Part shown: positions 41,434-51,800 of the stretch, in pieces
Position numbering within the stretch: position 1 is the stretch's first letter
Layout: each line of letters opens with the position of its first letter
Assembly: GCF_001457025.1 (NCBI RefSeq)
Contig: NZ_KQ758606.1
Location: 62,001 to 126,000, forward strand
Length of the DNA stretch: 64,000 nucleotides
From: Pseudarthrobacter enclensis
Lineage (GTDB): Bacteria; Actinomycetota; Actinomycetes; Actinomycetales; Micrococcaceae
Direction: 5' to 3'
Notes under the pieces: model-generated
What the model was told of the DNA's origin: nothing
The model's input: only the letters and a program-made list of their open reading frames with translations
Database searches by the model: none
Translations under genes and position numbers: made by a program

Positions 41434-43101
41434 ATGACACACCCCCGATTCTTCAGGGCTGCCCGCATCACGGCCGCCGGCCTGGCGGTGGGCGCAATGC
41501 TGCTGACCGGCTGCGCGGCCAACCCCGACAAAGCCGGCGACGCGGCCTCAAACGCCAGTGCGTTCCTCACCATTCCGCGGGAGGACATGGGCACCTTCGT
41601 GCAGAACTTCAACCCGTTCGCACCCACGGTGAACCCCATGGTCCAGCAGTCCATCTACGAATCCCTGCTGATCTTCAACCCGGCCAAGGGGGACACGGTG
41701 CCGTGGCTCGCCACGGACTGGAAAGCCGCCGATGACGGGAAGTCCATCACCTTCACCCTGCGCGACGGCGTGAAATGGTCCGACGGGCAGCCGCTGGTGG
41801 CCGATGACGTTGCCTACACGTTCGAGCTGCAGAAGAAGATCAAGGGCGGCTTCGAATACCTCGACGGCGTCAGCGCCGAAGGGAACAAGGTCACCTTCAC
41901 CTTCAACAAGCCCTGGTCGCCGGCGCTGTACGACGTCGGCCAGCTCACCATCCTGCCCAAGCACATCTGGTCCGCGCTGGCCGACCCCGAGAAGGACGCC
42001 AACGCCAAGCCCGTGGGCACCGGTCCCTACACCGAGGTGGACAGCTTCCAGGCCCAGTCCTTCGTGCTGAAGAAGAACCCCAATTACTGGCAGCCGGAAA
42101 AGCAGAAGATCGCCGGCATCAAGATGCTCGCCTTCGCCGGGAACGACGGCGCGAACCTCGCCGCGGCCAACGGTGACGTGGACTGGGCACCGCAGTACAT
42201 TCCGAATATCGAAAAGACCTTTGTGTCCAAGGACAAGGAGCACCGCCAGTACTGGTTCCCGCCCACGGGGGCCATGATCAACTGGCAGCTGAACACCACC
42301 AAGGCGCCCTTCAATGACGTTGACGTCCGCAAGGCGCTGAGCATGGCCGTGGACCGGGACCAGGTGACCAAGATCGGGATGAGCGGCTACGCCCAGCCCG
42401 CGGACTGCACCGGTCTGTCCGGCAACTACGAACTGTGGAAGAACAGCGAGGTCAAGGACAACTGCACGTGGACCAACCACGATGTGCAGAAGGCCAACGA
42501 GCTGCTGGACAAGGCCGGCTACGCCAAGGGCGCCGACGGCAAGCGCACGCTCAAGGACGGCAAGCCGTTCGAATTCAAAATCTCCGTGGGCGCTTCCTCC
42601 TCCGACTGGCTCTCGGTGGCCAACGTCATTTCGCAGAACCTGGCCGAGATCGGCGTGACCGCCAAGGTGGACTCCCCAGACTGGGCCGCCGTGGTGGCCG
42701 GCTACGAGACCGGTGACTTCGACTCCGGCATCGTCTGGAGCGCCAACGACCCCAGCCCGTACAAGTACTTCAACACCTCCATGGGCACCTCCACCGTGAA
42801 GCCGGTGGGCACCAAGACGTTCGACAATTACCACCGTTTCGGCGACGCGAAGGCCGACGCGCTGCTGGCAGAGTTTGCCGCGGAGTCGGACCAGGCGAAG
42901 CAGAAGGACATCGCCAACCAGCTCCAGGAAGAGTACGACGACGTGGCCCCCCTGGTGCCGCTGTTCTCCGGTCCCGAATGGGGCGCCTTCAGTGACACCC
43001 GCTTCACCGGCTGGCCCACCCAGGACAACCCCTACGCCACCCTGTCGGTCCGCGCCCCCACCACAGTGCTGGTGCTGACCACGCTGGAACCGCGCAAGTA
43101 A
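41434..43101 (+). CDS. Family-5 solute-binding lipoprotein of the fructan locus
   Basis: The 555-residue lipoprotein has a signal peptide with lipobox LLTGC (Cys about 28) and a family-5 fold: NFNPFAP, the segment IYESLLIFNPAKGDTVPWLATDW and FTLRDGVKWSDGQPLVADDVAYTFE are typical of Opp/Dpp-type binding proteins. ATG 41434 is preferred over 41407 since AAAGAG precedes it. Context beside two GH32 enzymes suggests it binds fructo-oligosaccharides rather than peptides; that is inference. A strong stem-loop after the gene may raise its expression relative to the permeases. Confidence 0.87.
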   Translation: MTHPRFFRAARITAAGLAVGAMLLTGCAANPDKAGDAASNASAFLTIPREDMGTFVQNFNPFAPTVNPMVQQSIYESLLIFNPAKGDTVPWLATDWKAADDGKSITFTLRDGVKWSDGQPLVADDVAYTFELQKKIKGGFEYLDGVSAEGNKVTFTFNKPWSPALYDVGQLTILPKHIWSALADPEKDANAKPVGTGPYTEVDSFQAQSFVLKKNPNYWQPEKQKIAGIKMLAFAGNDGANLAAANGDVDWAPQYIPNIEKTFVSKDKEHRQYWFPPTGAMINWQLNTTKAPFNDVDVRKALSMAVDRDQVTKIGMSGYAQPADCTGLSGNYELWKNSEVKDNCTWTNHDVQKANELLDKAGYAKGADGKRTLKDGKPFEFKISVGASSSDWLSVANVISQNLAEIGVTAKVDSPDWAAVVAGYETGDFDSGIVWSANDPSPYKYFNTSMGTSTVKPVGTKTFDNYHRFGDAKADALLAEFAAESDQAKQKDIANQLQEEYDDVAPLVPLFSGPEWGAFSDTRFTGWPTQDNPYATLSVRAPTTVLVLTTLEPRK

Positions 43102-43127
43102 GGGCCCTGCCCACCACGCGTGACACC

Positions 43128-43156
43128 GCTGGCCGCCGGACGTTCCGGCGGCCAGC
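43128..43156 (+). terminator. Internal stem-loop between binding protein and permease genes
   Basis: A perfect 13-bp stem (GCTGGCCGCCGGA, 43128-43140, with TCCGGCGGCCAGC, 43144-43156) with a 3-nt loop lies 26 nt after the binding-protein stop and 39 nt before the first permease start. There is only a weak T-rich stretch (CTCTTTT) later. Such structures typically protect the upstream mRNA or cause partial termination, keeping the binding protein in excess. Confidence 0.65.
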
Positions 43157-43195
43157 CCCCAACTCTTTTCACCACTCCCGAATTGGAGGGAACCC

Positions 43196-44173
43196 GTGCG
43201 CTTCATCCTGCGCCGGCTGGGTTTCTACCTGGTCGCCTTCTGGGCATCCATCACCCTGAACTTCCTGCTCCCGCGCTTCATGCCGGGCGATCCCGTCTCC
43301 CGCATGTTTGCCCGTTCGCAGGACAGAATGCAGCCCGAACAAATCGAGGCGCTGCGCAAGCTGCTCGGGGTGGACGACCGGCCCCTCTGGGCGCAGTACA
43401 CCGACTACCTGCACAACATCTTCACCGGCAACATGGGCGTGTCCATCTCCCGCTTTCCCACGCCGGTCACCGAGGTCATCTCGTCCCAGATTGGCTGGAC
43501 CCTCCTGCTGGGCGGCACCGCCCTGGTGATTGCCGCCGTCGTGGGCAACCTGCTGGGCATCGCGGCAGCCTGGCGCCGCGGCGGAGCGGTGGATTCCGCC
43601 CTGCCCCCGGTACTGGTGTTCATCGGCTCGTTCCCGTACTTCTGGCTCGCCATGGGCGCCCTGTACCTGTTCGGCGTGGTGCTGGGCTGGTTCCCCATCC
43701 GGCACGCGTTCACCGACGGGCTGGAGCCCGGGTTCACGCCGGAGTTCATCGGCGACGTCGCCGCCCACCTGGTGCTGCCGGCGCTCACCATCGTCCTGGT
43801 GTCCATCGGCGGCTGGATGCTGGGCATGCGGAACACCATGATCGCCACCAACTCCGAGGACTACATCACCATGGCCGAGGCCAAGGGACTGCGCCCCGGA
43901 CGCATCATGCTCCGCTACGCCGCCCGGAACGCCATGCTCCCCTCGGTGACCAGCTTCGGCATGGGCCTGGGCTTCGTGGTGGGCGGCGCGCTGCTCACCG
44001 AAGTGGTGTTCGCCTACCCAGGCGTGGGCTACCAGCTCCTCAACGCCGTGCAGGGCCTTGACTACCCGCTCATGCAGGGCCTGTTCCTCACCATCACCGC
44101 CGCCGTGCTGCTTGCCAACTTCCTGGTGGACATCCTGTACGTCCGGCTCGACCCGCGCGTGCGCAGCAACTAG
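43196..44173 (+). CDS. ABC transporter permease (DppB-like) of the fructan locus
   Basis: The 325-residue permease starts at GTG 43196 after GGAGGGAACCC. It has the family-typical opening LRRLGFYLVAFWASITLNFLLPRFMPGDPV and LRKLLGVDDRPLWAQYTDYL, and EAA loop SEDYITMAEAKGLRPGRIMLRYAARNA. It pairs with the next permease (12-nt gap) and is energised by the two ATPases. The family is mostly known for peptides; sugar transport by Dpp-type systems is documented in a few groups (for example cello-oligosaccharides in Thermotoga). Confidence 0.9.
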   Translation: MRFILRRLGFYLVAFWASITLNFLLPRFMPGDPVSRMFARSQDRMQPEQIEALRKLLGVDDRPLWAQYTDYLHNIFTGNMGVSISRFPTPVTEVISSQIGWTLLLGGTALVIAAVVGNLLGIAAAWRRGGAVDSALPPVLVFIGSFPYFWLAMGALYLFGVVLGWFPIRHAFTDGLEPGFTPEFIGDVAAHLVLPALTIVLVSIGGWMLGMRNTMIATNSEDYITMAEAKGLRPGRIMLRYAARNAMLPSVTSFGMGLGFVVGGALLTEVVFAYPGVGYQLLNAVQGLDYPLMQGLFLTITAAVLLANFLVDILYVRLDPRVRSN

Positions 44174-44185
44174 GAGGACCGCACC

Positions 44186-45163
44186 ATGGCAACCGCAATC
44201 CTGCAGCAGCCCGGCACCACGGCCGGCAAGACCGCCGCAGCGAAACCCAAAACCAGCCGCAGCTTCCTCCGCGGGCTGCTCGCCAACCGGAAAGCCCTGG
44301 CAGGCATGGCCGTGCTGGCCGTCTTCATTGTGCTCGCCCTCCTGGCGCCCGTGCTGTTCCCCGGCGACCCGTCCCGGATCACCGCCATGGCATCCCTGGA
44401 ACCGGACGCCGAACACCTGCTGGGCACCACGGCCAAGGGGCAGGACGTGCTGGCCCTGACCGTGCACGGAGCCAGGAGTTCACTGCTGGTGGGCCTCACC
44501 GTCGGGTTCGCCTCGACGTTCATCGGCATCCTGGTGGGCCTGGCCTCCGCGTACTTCGGCCGGTTCATCGATGAGGCCCTGTCCCTGGTGACCAACGTCT
44601 TCCTGCTCCTCCCGGGGCTGCCGCTGCTGGTCATCCTTGCCGCGTTCCTCCCGCCGGGGCTGGGCACGGTGATCCTGGTGCTGGTGGTGACCGGCTGGGC
44701 CGGTTCCGCCCGGGTGCTGCGCTCGCAGGCCCTGTCCATCCGCTCCAAGGACTTCGTGGCAGCGGCCGTGGTGTCCGGCGAACGGGCCGGACGGATCATG
44801 TTCCGGGAGATCCTGCCGAACATGGCCTCGATCGTCATGGGGACGCTGCTGGCCTGCGTCATCTACGGGATCGGCGCACAGGCCGGCCTCGAGTTCCTGG
44901 GCCTGGGCGACGTCAGCACCGTCTCGTGGGGCAACAACCTGTTCTGGGCCGGCAACGAGGGGGCGCTGCTCACCGGAAGCTGGTGGGTTTTTGTCCCCTC
45001 CGGTGCCTGCATTGCCCTCGTGGCTTTCGCCCTGGCCCTGATCAACTACGCGGTGGACGAGGTCACCAACCCGCGGCTGCGCAAGATCAAGGCGCCCGCC
45101 GCCGCTCCGGTTCAATCAGCCCCGGACACCCGCGCCACCATTGAAAGGAGCGCCGCGCAATGA
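44186..45163 (+). CDS. ABC transporter permease (DppC-like) of the fructan locus
   Basis: The 325-residue permease has the DppC opening LLANRKALAGMAVLAVFIVLALLAP, the typical HLLGTTAKGQDVLAL segment and EAA loop SKDFVAAAVVSGERAGRIMFREILPN. Its ATG is preceded by TAGGAGGACC at good distance. Its TGA overlaps the ATG of the first ATPase (ATGA). Together with the upstream permease it forms the heterodimeric channel. Confidence 0.9.
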   Translation: MATAILQQPGTTAGKTAAAKPKTSRSFLRGLLANRKALAGMAVLAVFIVLALLAPVLFPGDPSRITAMASLEPDAEHLLGTTAKGQDVLALTVHGARSSLLVGLTVGFASTFIGILVGLASAYFGRFIDEALSLVTNVFLLLPGLPLLVILAAFLPPGLGTVILVLVVTGWAGSARVLRSQALSIRSKDFVAAAVVSGERAGRIMFREILPNMASIVMGTLLACVIYGIGAQAGLEFLGLGDVSTVSWGNNLFWAGNEGALLTGSWWVFVPSGACIALVAFALALINYAVDEVTNPRLRKIKAPAAAPVQSAPDTRATIERSAAQ

Positions 45164-46140
45164 CCGTTTCCCAGGTTTCCTTCGGCTCCCACGAGCCCGT
45201 CCTGGAGGTCCGGAACCTCACCGTGAAGTACATCGGCGATACCCGGTCCACCACCGCCGTCGACAGGGTGTCCTTCAGCATCGGCACCGGAGAGGTGTTC
45301 GGACTGGCGGGGGAGTCCGGCTGCGGCAAGTCCACCATCGCCAACTCCATCATGCGCCTGCTGAAGGACCCGGCGAAGATCGCCGGCGGCAGCATCACCT
45401 TCGGCGGCAAGGACGTCCTGGCCATGGGGCCGGAGGAGCTCCGCCGCTTCCGCTGGCAGGACGTGGCCATGGTGTTCCAGTCCGCCATGAACTCGCTGAA
45501 CCCGGTGCTGACCATCGGCGAGCAGATCGTGGACATCTTCACCACGCACGCGGGGCTGTCCCGCGAGGAGTCCCTCCGTCGGGCCGGGGAACTGCTCGAA
45601 CTGGTGCGGATCGACCGTGCCCGCCTGAAGTCCTACCCGCACCAGCTCTCCGGCGGGATGCGCCAGCGGGCCGTGATCGCCATGGCCGTGGCCCTCAAGC
45701 CCTCACTGCTGATCCTGGACGAGCCCACCACCGCCCTGGATGTGGTGGTCCAGCAGGAAATCATGGCCCAGATCAAGGACCTCCAGCATGAGCTGGGCTT
45801 CTCCGTCCTGTTCATCACCCACGACATGTCCCTCATGGTGGAGCTCTCCCACCGGATGGCGGTCATGTACGGCGGCCGCATCGTGGAGACCGCCAAGGCC
45901 CGGGACGTCCACGCCGACCCCCGCCACCCCTACACCCAGGCGCTGATGGGTGCCTTTCCGCCACTCACCGGCCCCCGGGTCCCGCTGGCGGGCCTGCCCG
46001 ACGGCGTGAAGTTCCGGAACATCCCGGACCTCGCCGAGGCGGCGCCCGGCCATTTCGTGGCCCCCTTCGGCGCCGACGACCTGACCATCGCCCACGCCCT
46101 CGACGCCGAAGCAGCGGCCCTGGAAGGAGCCTCCCGATGA
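45160..46140 (+). CDS. ABC transporter ATPase (OppD-like) of the fructan locus
   Basis: The 326-residue ATPase has Walker A GESGCGKSTI (about residues 50-59), signature LSGGMRQRAVI and Walker B LLILDEPTTALD with the OppD-type continuation VVVQQEIM. It overlaps the DppC-like gene and the next ATPase by 4 nt (ATGA at both ends). In contrast to the fused protein at 30957-33206, the two ATPases are separate here. It couples ATP hydrolysis to import. Confidence 0.92.
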   Translation: MTVSQVSFGSHEPVLEVRNLTVKYIGDTRSTTAVDRVSFSIGTGEVFGLAGESGCGKSTIANSIMRLLKDPAKIAGGSITFGGKDVLAMGPEELRRFRWQDVAMVFQSAMNSLNPVLTIGEQIVDIFTTHAGLSREESLRRAGELLELVRIDRARLKSYPHQLSGGMRQRAVIAMAVALKPSLLILDEPTTALDVVVQQEIMAQIKDLQHELGFSVLFITHDMSLMVELSHRMAVMYGGRIVETAKARDVHADPRHPYTQALMGAFPPLTGPRVPLAGLPDGVKFRNIPDLAEAAPGHFVAPFGADDLTIAHALDAEAAALEGASR

Positions 46141-47237
46141 GCCACCCCATCCTTTCCCCGCAGGCCGGCGGGGACCGTCCCGGCCGGCGCTTCGGACCGG
46201 GGGAAGCGGAAACGCCCGCCCTGGAGGTCCGCGGCCTCGGCAAGACCTTCCCCATCGGCGGTCTGTTCTCCCGCCACTCGGTCCGAGCGCTGCACGGGGT
46301 GGACCTGTCCATCGGCCGCGGCGAGATCGTTGCCCTGGTGGGGGAGTCCGGTTCCGGCAAGAGCACCCTGGCCCGCTGCGTCGCCCGGCTCGAAAAGCCG
46401 AGCGAAGGCGCCATCCTGGTGGACGGCGTCGACATCCTCAAACGCGACCGGTTCCAGGCGTCGCGGGAGTTCCGCTCCCAGCTGCAGATGGTTTTCCAGG
46501 ACCCCTTCGGTTCACTGAACCCGGCGCACCGGATCGACCATTTCCTGCGGCGCTCGCTGGCCATCCACGGCAGGGGCGGCGCCGGCACGGAACAGCGGCT
46601 GGAAGAGCTGATGGCCACGGTGGGTCTGCAGGCAGACATGCTGGACTCCTACCCGCACGAGCTCTCCGGCGGACAGCGGCAGAGGGTGGCAATTGCCCGT
46701 GCGCTCGCCGTCGAACCGCAGGTGATCCTGGCCGACGAGCCCACTTCCATGCTGGACGTGTCCGTCCGGATCGGCGTGCTGAACCTGATGCGCCGGCTCC
46801 GGTACGAGCAGGGCATCTCGATGCTCTACATCACCCACGACCTCGCTTCGGCCCGGTACCTCGCGGACCGGACAGCGGTGATGTTCGCCGGTGAACTGGT
46901 GGAGGAAGGCGAGTCGCTGGACCTGCTGGCAAACCCGGCCCACCCCTACACCCAGCTCCTGGTCTCCGCCGTGCCGGATCCGGCCCGGGCAGGTTCCTAC
47001 GATCCCGTCCGCCGCGCCGCGCTGCGCCAGGCCGTCATGGCCTCCACCGGCTGCTCGTTCGACGGCGACCCGGACCAGCGGTGCTCCGCCGACCAGCCCG
47101 TCCGGCACCAGGTGGGCGATCCCGCAAACCGGCACTGGGTCCGCTGCCACCTGTACCGCCCCCGGGCCGGTGCCGGCGGCCATGCCCTCGCCGCCGAAAC
47201 CGCCCCGCAGGGCGCCGCCAGGAAGGCTTCCGCATGA
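46137..47237 (+). CDS. ABC transporter ATPase (OppF-like) of the fructan locus
   Basis: The 366-residue ATPase has an N-terminal extension of about 30 residues, then Walker A GESGSGKSTLARC, signature LSGGQRQRVAI and Walker B VILADEPTSMLD. The C-terminal OppF-type cluster is present (CSFDGDPDQRCSAD, later WVRCHLY). It overlaps the GH32 gene by 4 nt (ATGA), so transporter and intracellular hydrolase are translationally linked. Confidence 0.9.
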   Translation: MSHPILSPQAGGDRPGRRFGPGEAETPALEVRGLGKTFPIGGLFSRHSVRALHGVDLSIGRGEIVALVGESGSGKSTLARCVARLEKPSEGAILVDGVDILKRDRFQASREFRSQLQMVFQDPFGSLNPAHRIDHFLRRSLAIHGRGGAGTEQRLEELMATVGLQADMLDSYPHELSGGQRQRVAIARALAVEPQVILADEPTSMLDVSVRIGVLNLMRRLRYEQGISMLYITHDLASARYLADRTAVMFAGELVEEGESLDLLANPAHPYTQLLVSAVPDPARAGSYDPVRRAALRQAVMASTGCSFDGDPDQRCSADQPVRHQVGDPANRHWVRCHLYRPRAGAGGHALAAETAPQGAARKASA

Positions 47238-48760
47238 CTGAACTGATCCACCCGCTCGCCACCGTCCCCCGGGACGAGCTGGTTGCCCGTGCCGAGGCCG
47301 ATCCCCTCCGGCCCCGCTTCCACTTCGTTTCACCCGCAGGTTGGCTCAACGATCCCAACGGCGTGTGCCAGTGGGACGGCACCTACCACCTCTTCTACCA
47401 GTACAACCCCGAGGGCGCCTTCCACCACCGCATCCTCTGGGGCCACGCCACCAGCACGGACCTGGTCTCCTGGACCGACCAGCCGGTGGCCCTGGAACCG
47501 TCGGCGGGACCGGACGCGGACGGCTGCTGGTCCGGTGTGCTGGTGAACGACGGCGGCACGCCCACCCTGGTCTACTCGGGCCGGCTGGACGAGCGCGAAC
47601 TTCCGTGCGTGGCCGTAGGTTCCCCCGACCTGTCCACCTGGACCAAGGCGCCGGAGAACCCCGTCATCGCAGCCCCGCCGGCCGGCGTCGACATCACCGC
47701 CTACCGCGACCACTGCGTGTGGCGCGAGGGCAGCCGGTGGCGGCAACTGGTGGGCTCGGGCATCCGCGGCCGCGGCGGCACAGCATTCCTTTACGAGTCG
47801 GCGGACCTGCGCTCCTGGGACTACGTGGGCCCGCTCTTCATCGGGGACGCGTCCCAGGGCAGCCCCGCCAATACCGACTGGACCGGCACCATGTGGGAAT
47901 GCGTGGACCTGTTCCGCGCCGGCAGCGGATCGCTGGGCTCGGAACCGGCAGACGGTTCACCCGACGTCCTGGTGTTTTCCGCCTGGGACGACGGGCGCAC
48001 CCACCACCCGCTGTACTGGACCGGCCGGTACTCGGCAGATGCGTTCGAACCGGCCGCGCTGCACCGCCTGGACTACGGCGGCCGGTACTTCTACGCGCCG
48101 CAGTCTTTCCTGGACGAGGCCGGCCGGCGCATCATGTTCGGCTGGCTGCAGGAAGGCCGCACGGATGCCGCGATGGTGGAGGCCGGCTGGTCCGGCGTGA
48201 TGAGCCTGCCGCGGGTCACCACCCTGGCGGACGACGGTACGCTGCAGTTCGCGCCGGTCCCTGAACTGGAAAAGTTGCGCGGCAACCACACCAGCCTTCC
48301 GGGCCGGGTGCTGGCCGGAACCCTGGATACCGGCGTCACGGGCAACCAACTGGACATCGAACTGGACCTCCAGCTGGCGCCCGGCTCCGTGCTGCGGCTG
48401 GCTATCCTCGGCTCAGGCGACGGCGCAGAGGAAACCCGCATCGAGCTGAGCCGGCCCGCGGACGGTGCGGTGGGCTTGCTCCGCCTCGACCGCACCCGGA
48501 GTTCCTTGGACGCCTCCGTAGACAAGGAGGACAGGTCCGGGCCGGTTCCCATGACTGACGGCCACGTCCACCTGCGCGTCCTGGTGGACCGTTCCGCCGT
48601 CGAGATCTTCGCCAACGGCAGGCCGCTCACGGCACGGGCCTACCCCACGCTCGGCGGCGGACACGTCACGCTGTCCGCCACCGGAAGCATGCGGCTGCTG
48701 TCCTTCGACGCCTGGACCATGGCAGACATCGGGGGAGGTGCCCGCACCCTCTTCCCCTAA
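47234..48760 (+). CDS. Intracellular GH32 beta-fructofuranosidase
   Basis: The 508-residue enzyme has no signal peptide and is therefore cytoplasmic. GH32 signatures are WLNDPNG with the nucleophile Asp (residue 40), WECVDL with the acid/base Glu (residue 222) and HYLFYQYNPEG-like strand; the middle RDP motif appears as RDH (YRDHCVW), a change worth noting. A C-terminal beta-sandwich ends the protein. It would hydrolyse imported fructo-oligosaccharides or sucrose. Its ATG overlaps the ATPase stop (ATGA). Confidence 0.9.
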   Translation: MTELIHPLATVPRDELVARAEADPLRPRFHFVSPAGWLNDPNGVCQWDGTYHLFYQYNPEGAFHHRILWGHATSTDLVSWTDQPVALEPSAGPDADGCWSGVLVNDGGTPTLVYSGRLDERELPCVAVGSPDLSTWTKAPENPVIAAPPAGVDITAYRDHCVWREGSRWRQLVGSGIRGRGGTAFLYESADLRSWDYVGPLFIGDASQGSPANTDWTGTMWECVDLFRAGSGSLGSEPADGSPDVLVFSAWDDGRTHHPLYWTGRYSADAFEPAALHRLDYGGRYFYAPQSFLDEAGRRIMFGWLQEGRTDAAMVEAGWSGVMSLPRVTTLADDGTLQFAPVPELEKLRGNHTSLPGRVLAGTLDTGVTGNQLDIELDLQLAPGSVLRLAILGSGDGAEETRIELSRPADGAVGLLRLDRTRSSLDASVDKEDRSGPVPMTDGHVHLRVLVDRSAVEIFANGRPLTARAYPTLGGGHVTLSATGSMRLLSFDAWTMADIGGGARTLFP

Positions 48761-48814
48761 TTCCTGCGCCACATAGTCCCTGCACCACACCTTTCGAGAT
48801 CAAAGGCGATCTGC

Positions 48815-51800
48815 ATGCACAAGAGACTAGCCGCGGGCCTCACGGCTGCGGTCCTCGGTGCCGGTTTCGTGGGAACGGGGGCCGCCGCACCGGCGGCGGC
48901 CCTCGCCTCCGCCCCGGTCACCCTCAACAGCACCACCAGCCCCATCCCGGACGTCGTTGGGTCCGGCGGAACCTGGACCCGGACGGCGCAGGGCGGATAC
49001 ACCGCCGTCGCACCGTCCGGCCAGAACGCCGCGGCAACCAGCGAACAGGTCATCGCGGGCACCGCCCGGTACACCGCCAACGTGACGGTTGATCCGGCAA
49101 GCCCCTACGGCGTGGGAGCCCTGGTCTTCCGCGCAACGCCGGATGCCGGTACCGGATACGCGGCCACCATCGACCCCAACCTGGACCGGATCCGGCTCTT
49201 CGACCTCGCCACCGGGCAGGACGTCGTCGCTCCGGTAGCCCTGCCCCTGAGCACCGGGCAGGCCTACAACGTGGACGTCCACGTTGACGGGCCACGGATC
49301 TACGTCGCCGTGGACGGCGTCTCCCGGATCGACGCCACCGACTACCGCTACGGGTCCGGCCGCGTCGGGCTGCACGCCTTCAACGGAACAGTGGCCTTCG
49401 GGCCGCCCGGCGTCCGCACCGTGGATGCCAACATTGACGGGTGGAGCGCCGGCACCGGCTGGTCCGCCACGGCCACGGGGTTCCGCGGTGTTGCCCCGGC
49501 GGATACGAACATCCGCGCCATTGCCACCGGGCAGTCACCCGCCGACATCGACTTCTCCGCCGACATCCAGGTGGCCTCCCCGTACGGCGTGGGGGCCGTC
49601 CTGATCCGGACCAACGCGGCCGGAACTTCCGGATACGCCGCCGAGGTGGACCCGAACGCGGGCAGGCTCCGGCTCTACCGGGTGTCGGACAACTCCACCC
49701 TCGGCACGTTCGCCACTGCCATCACGCCCAACCAGGTGTACCGCCTCCGCGTGACAGCCCTCGGGAACTCCCTGGCTGTGTACTGGCAGACGGACTTCCT
49801 GGACCCCAACGGGGCCACGCCGGCCATCACGGCCACGGACACCACTGCCGCCTCGGGCCACATCGGCCTCGGCTCCTACAACGGCACCGCAGTGTTCCAG
49901 AGCATGACCCTTCGCGGCCTCGAAAGCCCGCTGCAGGGCTGGCGGACCTCCTCCGGTTCGTGGGAGCCGGACGCCGCCGGCCTGCGCGCCTCGGCAGCGG
50001 GCGGCACGGCGGCGAGGTACATCCCGGCGGTGGCGTCCGACGTCGTTGCCTCCCTGGACCTCACCGTCACCGCACCCGCCACCGCCTCGGTGGTGGTCCG
50101 CAGCGGTGCCGACGGCGCCGGCGGGCTCGAACTGCGCATCGACCCGGGAACGCGAACGGCGCAACTGTTCAACCGGGCCGGCTCCGCGCTGCTGCTCTCC
50201 GGCGCGTTGCCCGCCACCAGCTTCCAGGCCGGACAGCTCAACAGGATCCAGTTCACGGCGCGGGGCACCGACGCGGCCGTCCTGGTCAACGGCACGCCGG
50301 TCCTGAACGGCACCGTACCTGCCGCATCCGGATCCGGGTTCGCCCTGCTGGCCACCGGGACGGCCTGGTTCCAGAACGTCCGTGCGGACAGCGTGGACCA
50401 GTTCATGAACGGCCTGTACCAGCCCGGCTACCACTACAGCCAGAACTCCGGCAACAGCTCCGACCCCAACGGGCTGGTGTTCTACCAGGGCGAGTACCAC
50501 CTGTTCCACCAGGACCACGGACGCTGGGCACACGCGGTGAGCACGGACCTGCTCCACTGGAAGCAGCTGCCCATCGCCCTGCCGCACATGGCCGCAGGCG
50601 AATCATGGTCCGGTTCAGCAGTGGTGGATGCAGGGAATGCCAGCGGACTGTTCCCCGGCGGTTCCGGGCTGATCGCCTACTACACCAGCTTCAACCATGA
50701 CGCCCCAAACGGAAACCAGTCCGTCCGTGCCGCCTACAGCAAGGACCAGGGCCGCACCTGGCAAACCGTCCATGCGGCTCCGGTGGTGGACAACCCGGGC
50801 GGCCCGGACGGCGGCTGGGACTTCCGCGATCCCAAAGTCACCCGGGACGCAGGTTCCGGCAAGTGGATCATGGTGGTGGCCGGCGGCGACCACATCCGCT
50901 TCTACACCTCCACGGACCTCCTCCACTGGACGTTCTCCGGCACATTCGGCTACGGCGACTGGGTCCGCGGCGGGGTCTGGGAATGCCCGGACTTCTTCGA
51001 ACTCCCCGTGGAGGGGCAGCCCGGGGTAAAACGCTGGGTGCTCTGGTGGAGCACCGGAGCCGTCCGCGCCACCAACGGATCCGCGGCGCAGTACGTGACG
51101 GGAACCTGGAACGGAACGTCCTTCACACCGGACACCCCCGCGTCCACCCTGCTGCAGGCGGACCACGGCCGTGACTATTACGCGGCCATGAGCTTCTTCG
51201 GGACGCCGGACAACCGGCGGATCATGATCGGCTGGATGAGCAACTGGGACTACGCCTTCAGCCCGCCCACCGGCCGCTGGAACGGGCAGCTGTCCATCCC
51301 CCGCGAGATCCGGCTCGTGGATGTTCCCGGCTCCGGGCTGCGGCTCACCCAGGCTCCGGTGGCGGAGGCAGCGTCGCTGCGGGACTCCACGTGGCAGGCC
51401 GCGGACCTTACGGTGACGCCGGTGTCCGCGAACCCGCTGGCTGCCGCGTCCGGCCGCTCGTTCGAGCTTGAGGCCGAGGTGGGCATCCCGTCATCGGGCG
51501 GAGCGTCCTCCTTCGAGTTCGGGCTGCGGAAGGGGACAGGCTCCACGGGTGCGCAGCAGACCAGGGTGGTGTACGACGCCGGAGCTGCCGCCCTCACGGT
51601 GGACCGCGGCGCCGCCGGGCGGGAGGACTTCACCCGGTACTTTGCGGGGCAGGCGGCGGACAACGCCGCCGCCCCCTGGAGCTCCGCCATGGTGGGTTCC
51701 GAACGGCGGGTGAAAGTGCGGATCCTGGTGGATGCGTCCTCGGTGGAAGTCTTCGGCGGGGACGGCACGGCAGCCATCACCTCGCTGATTTTCCCGGACC

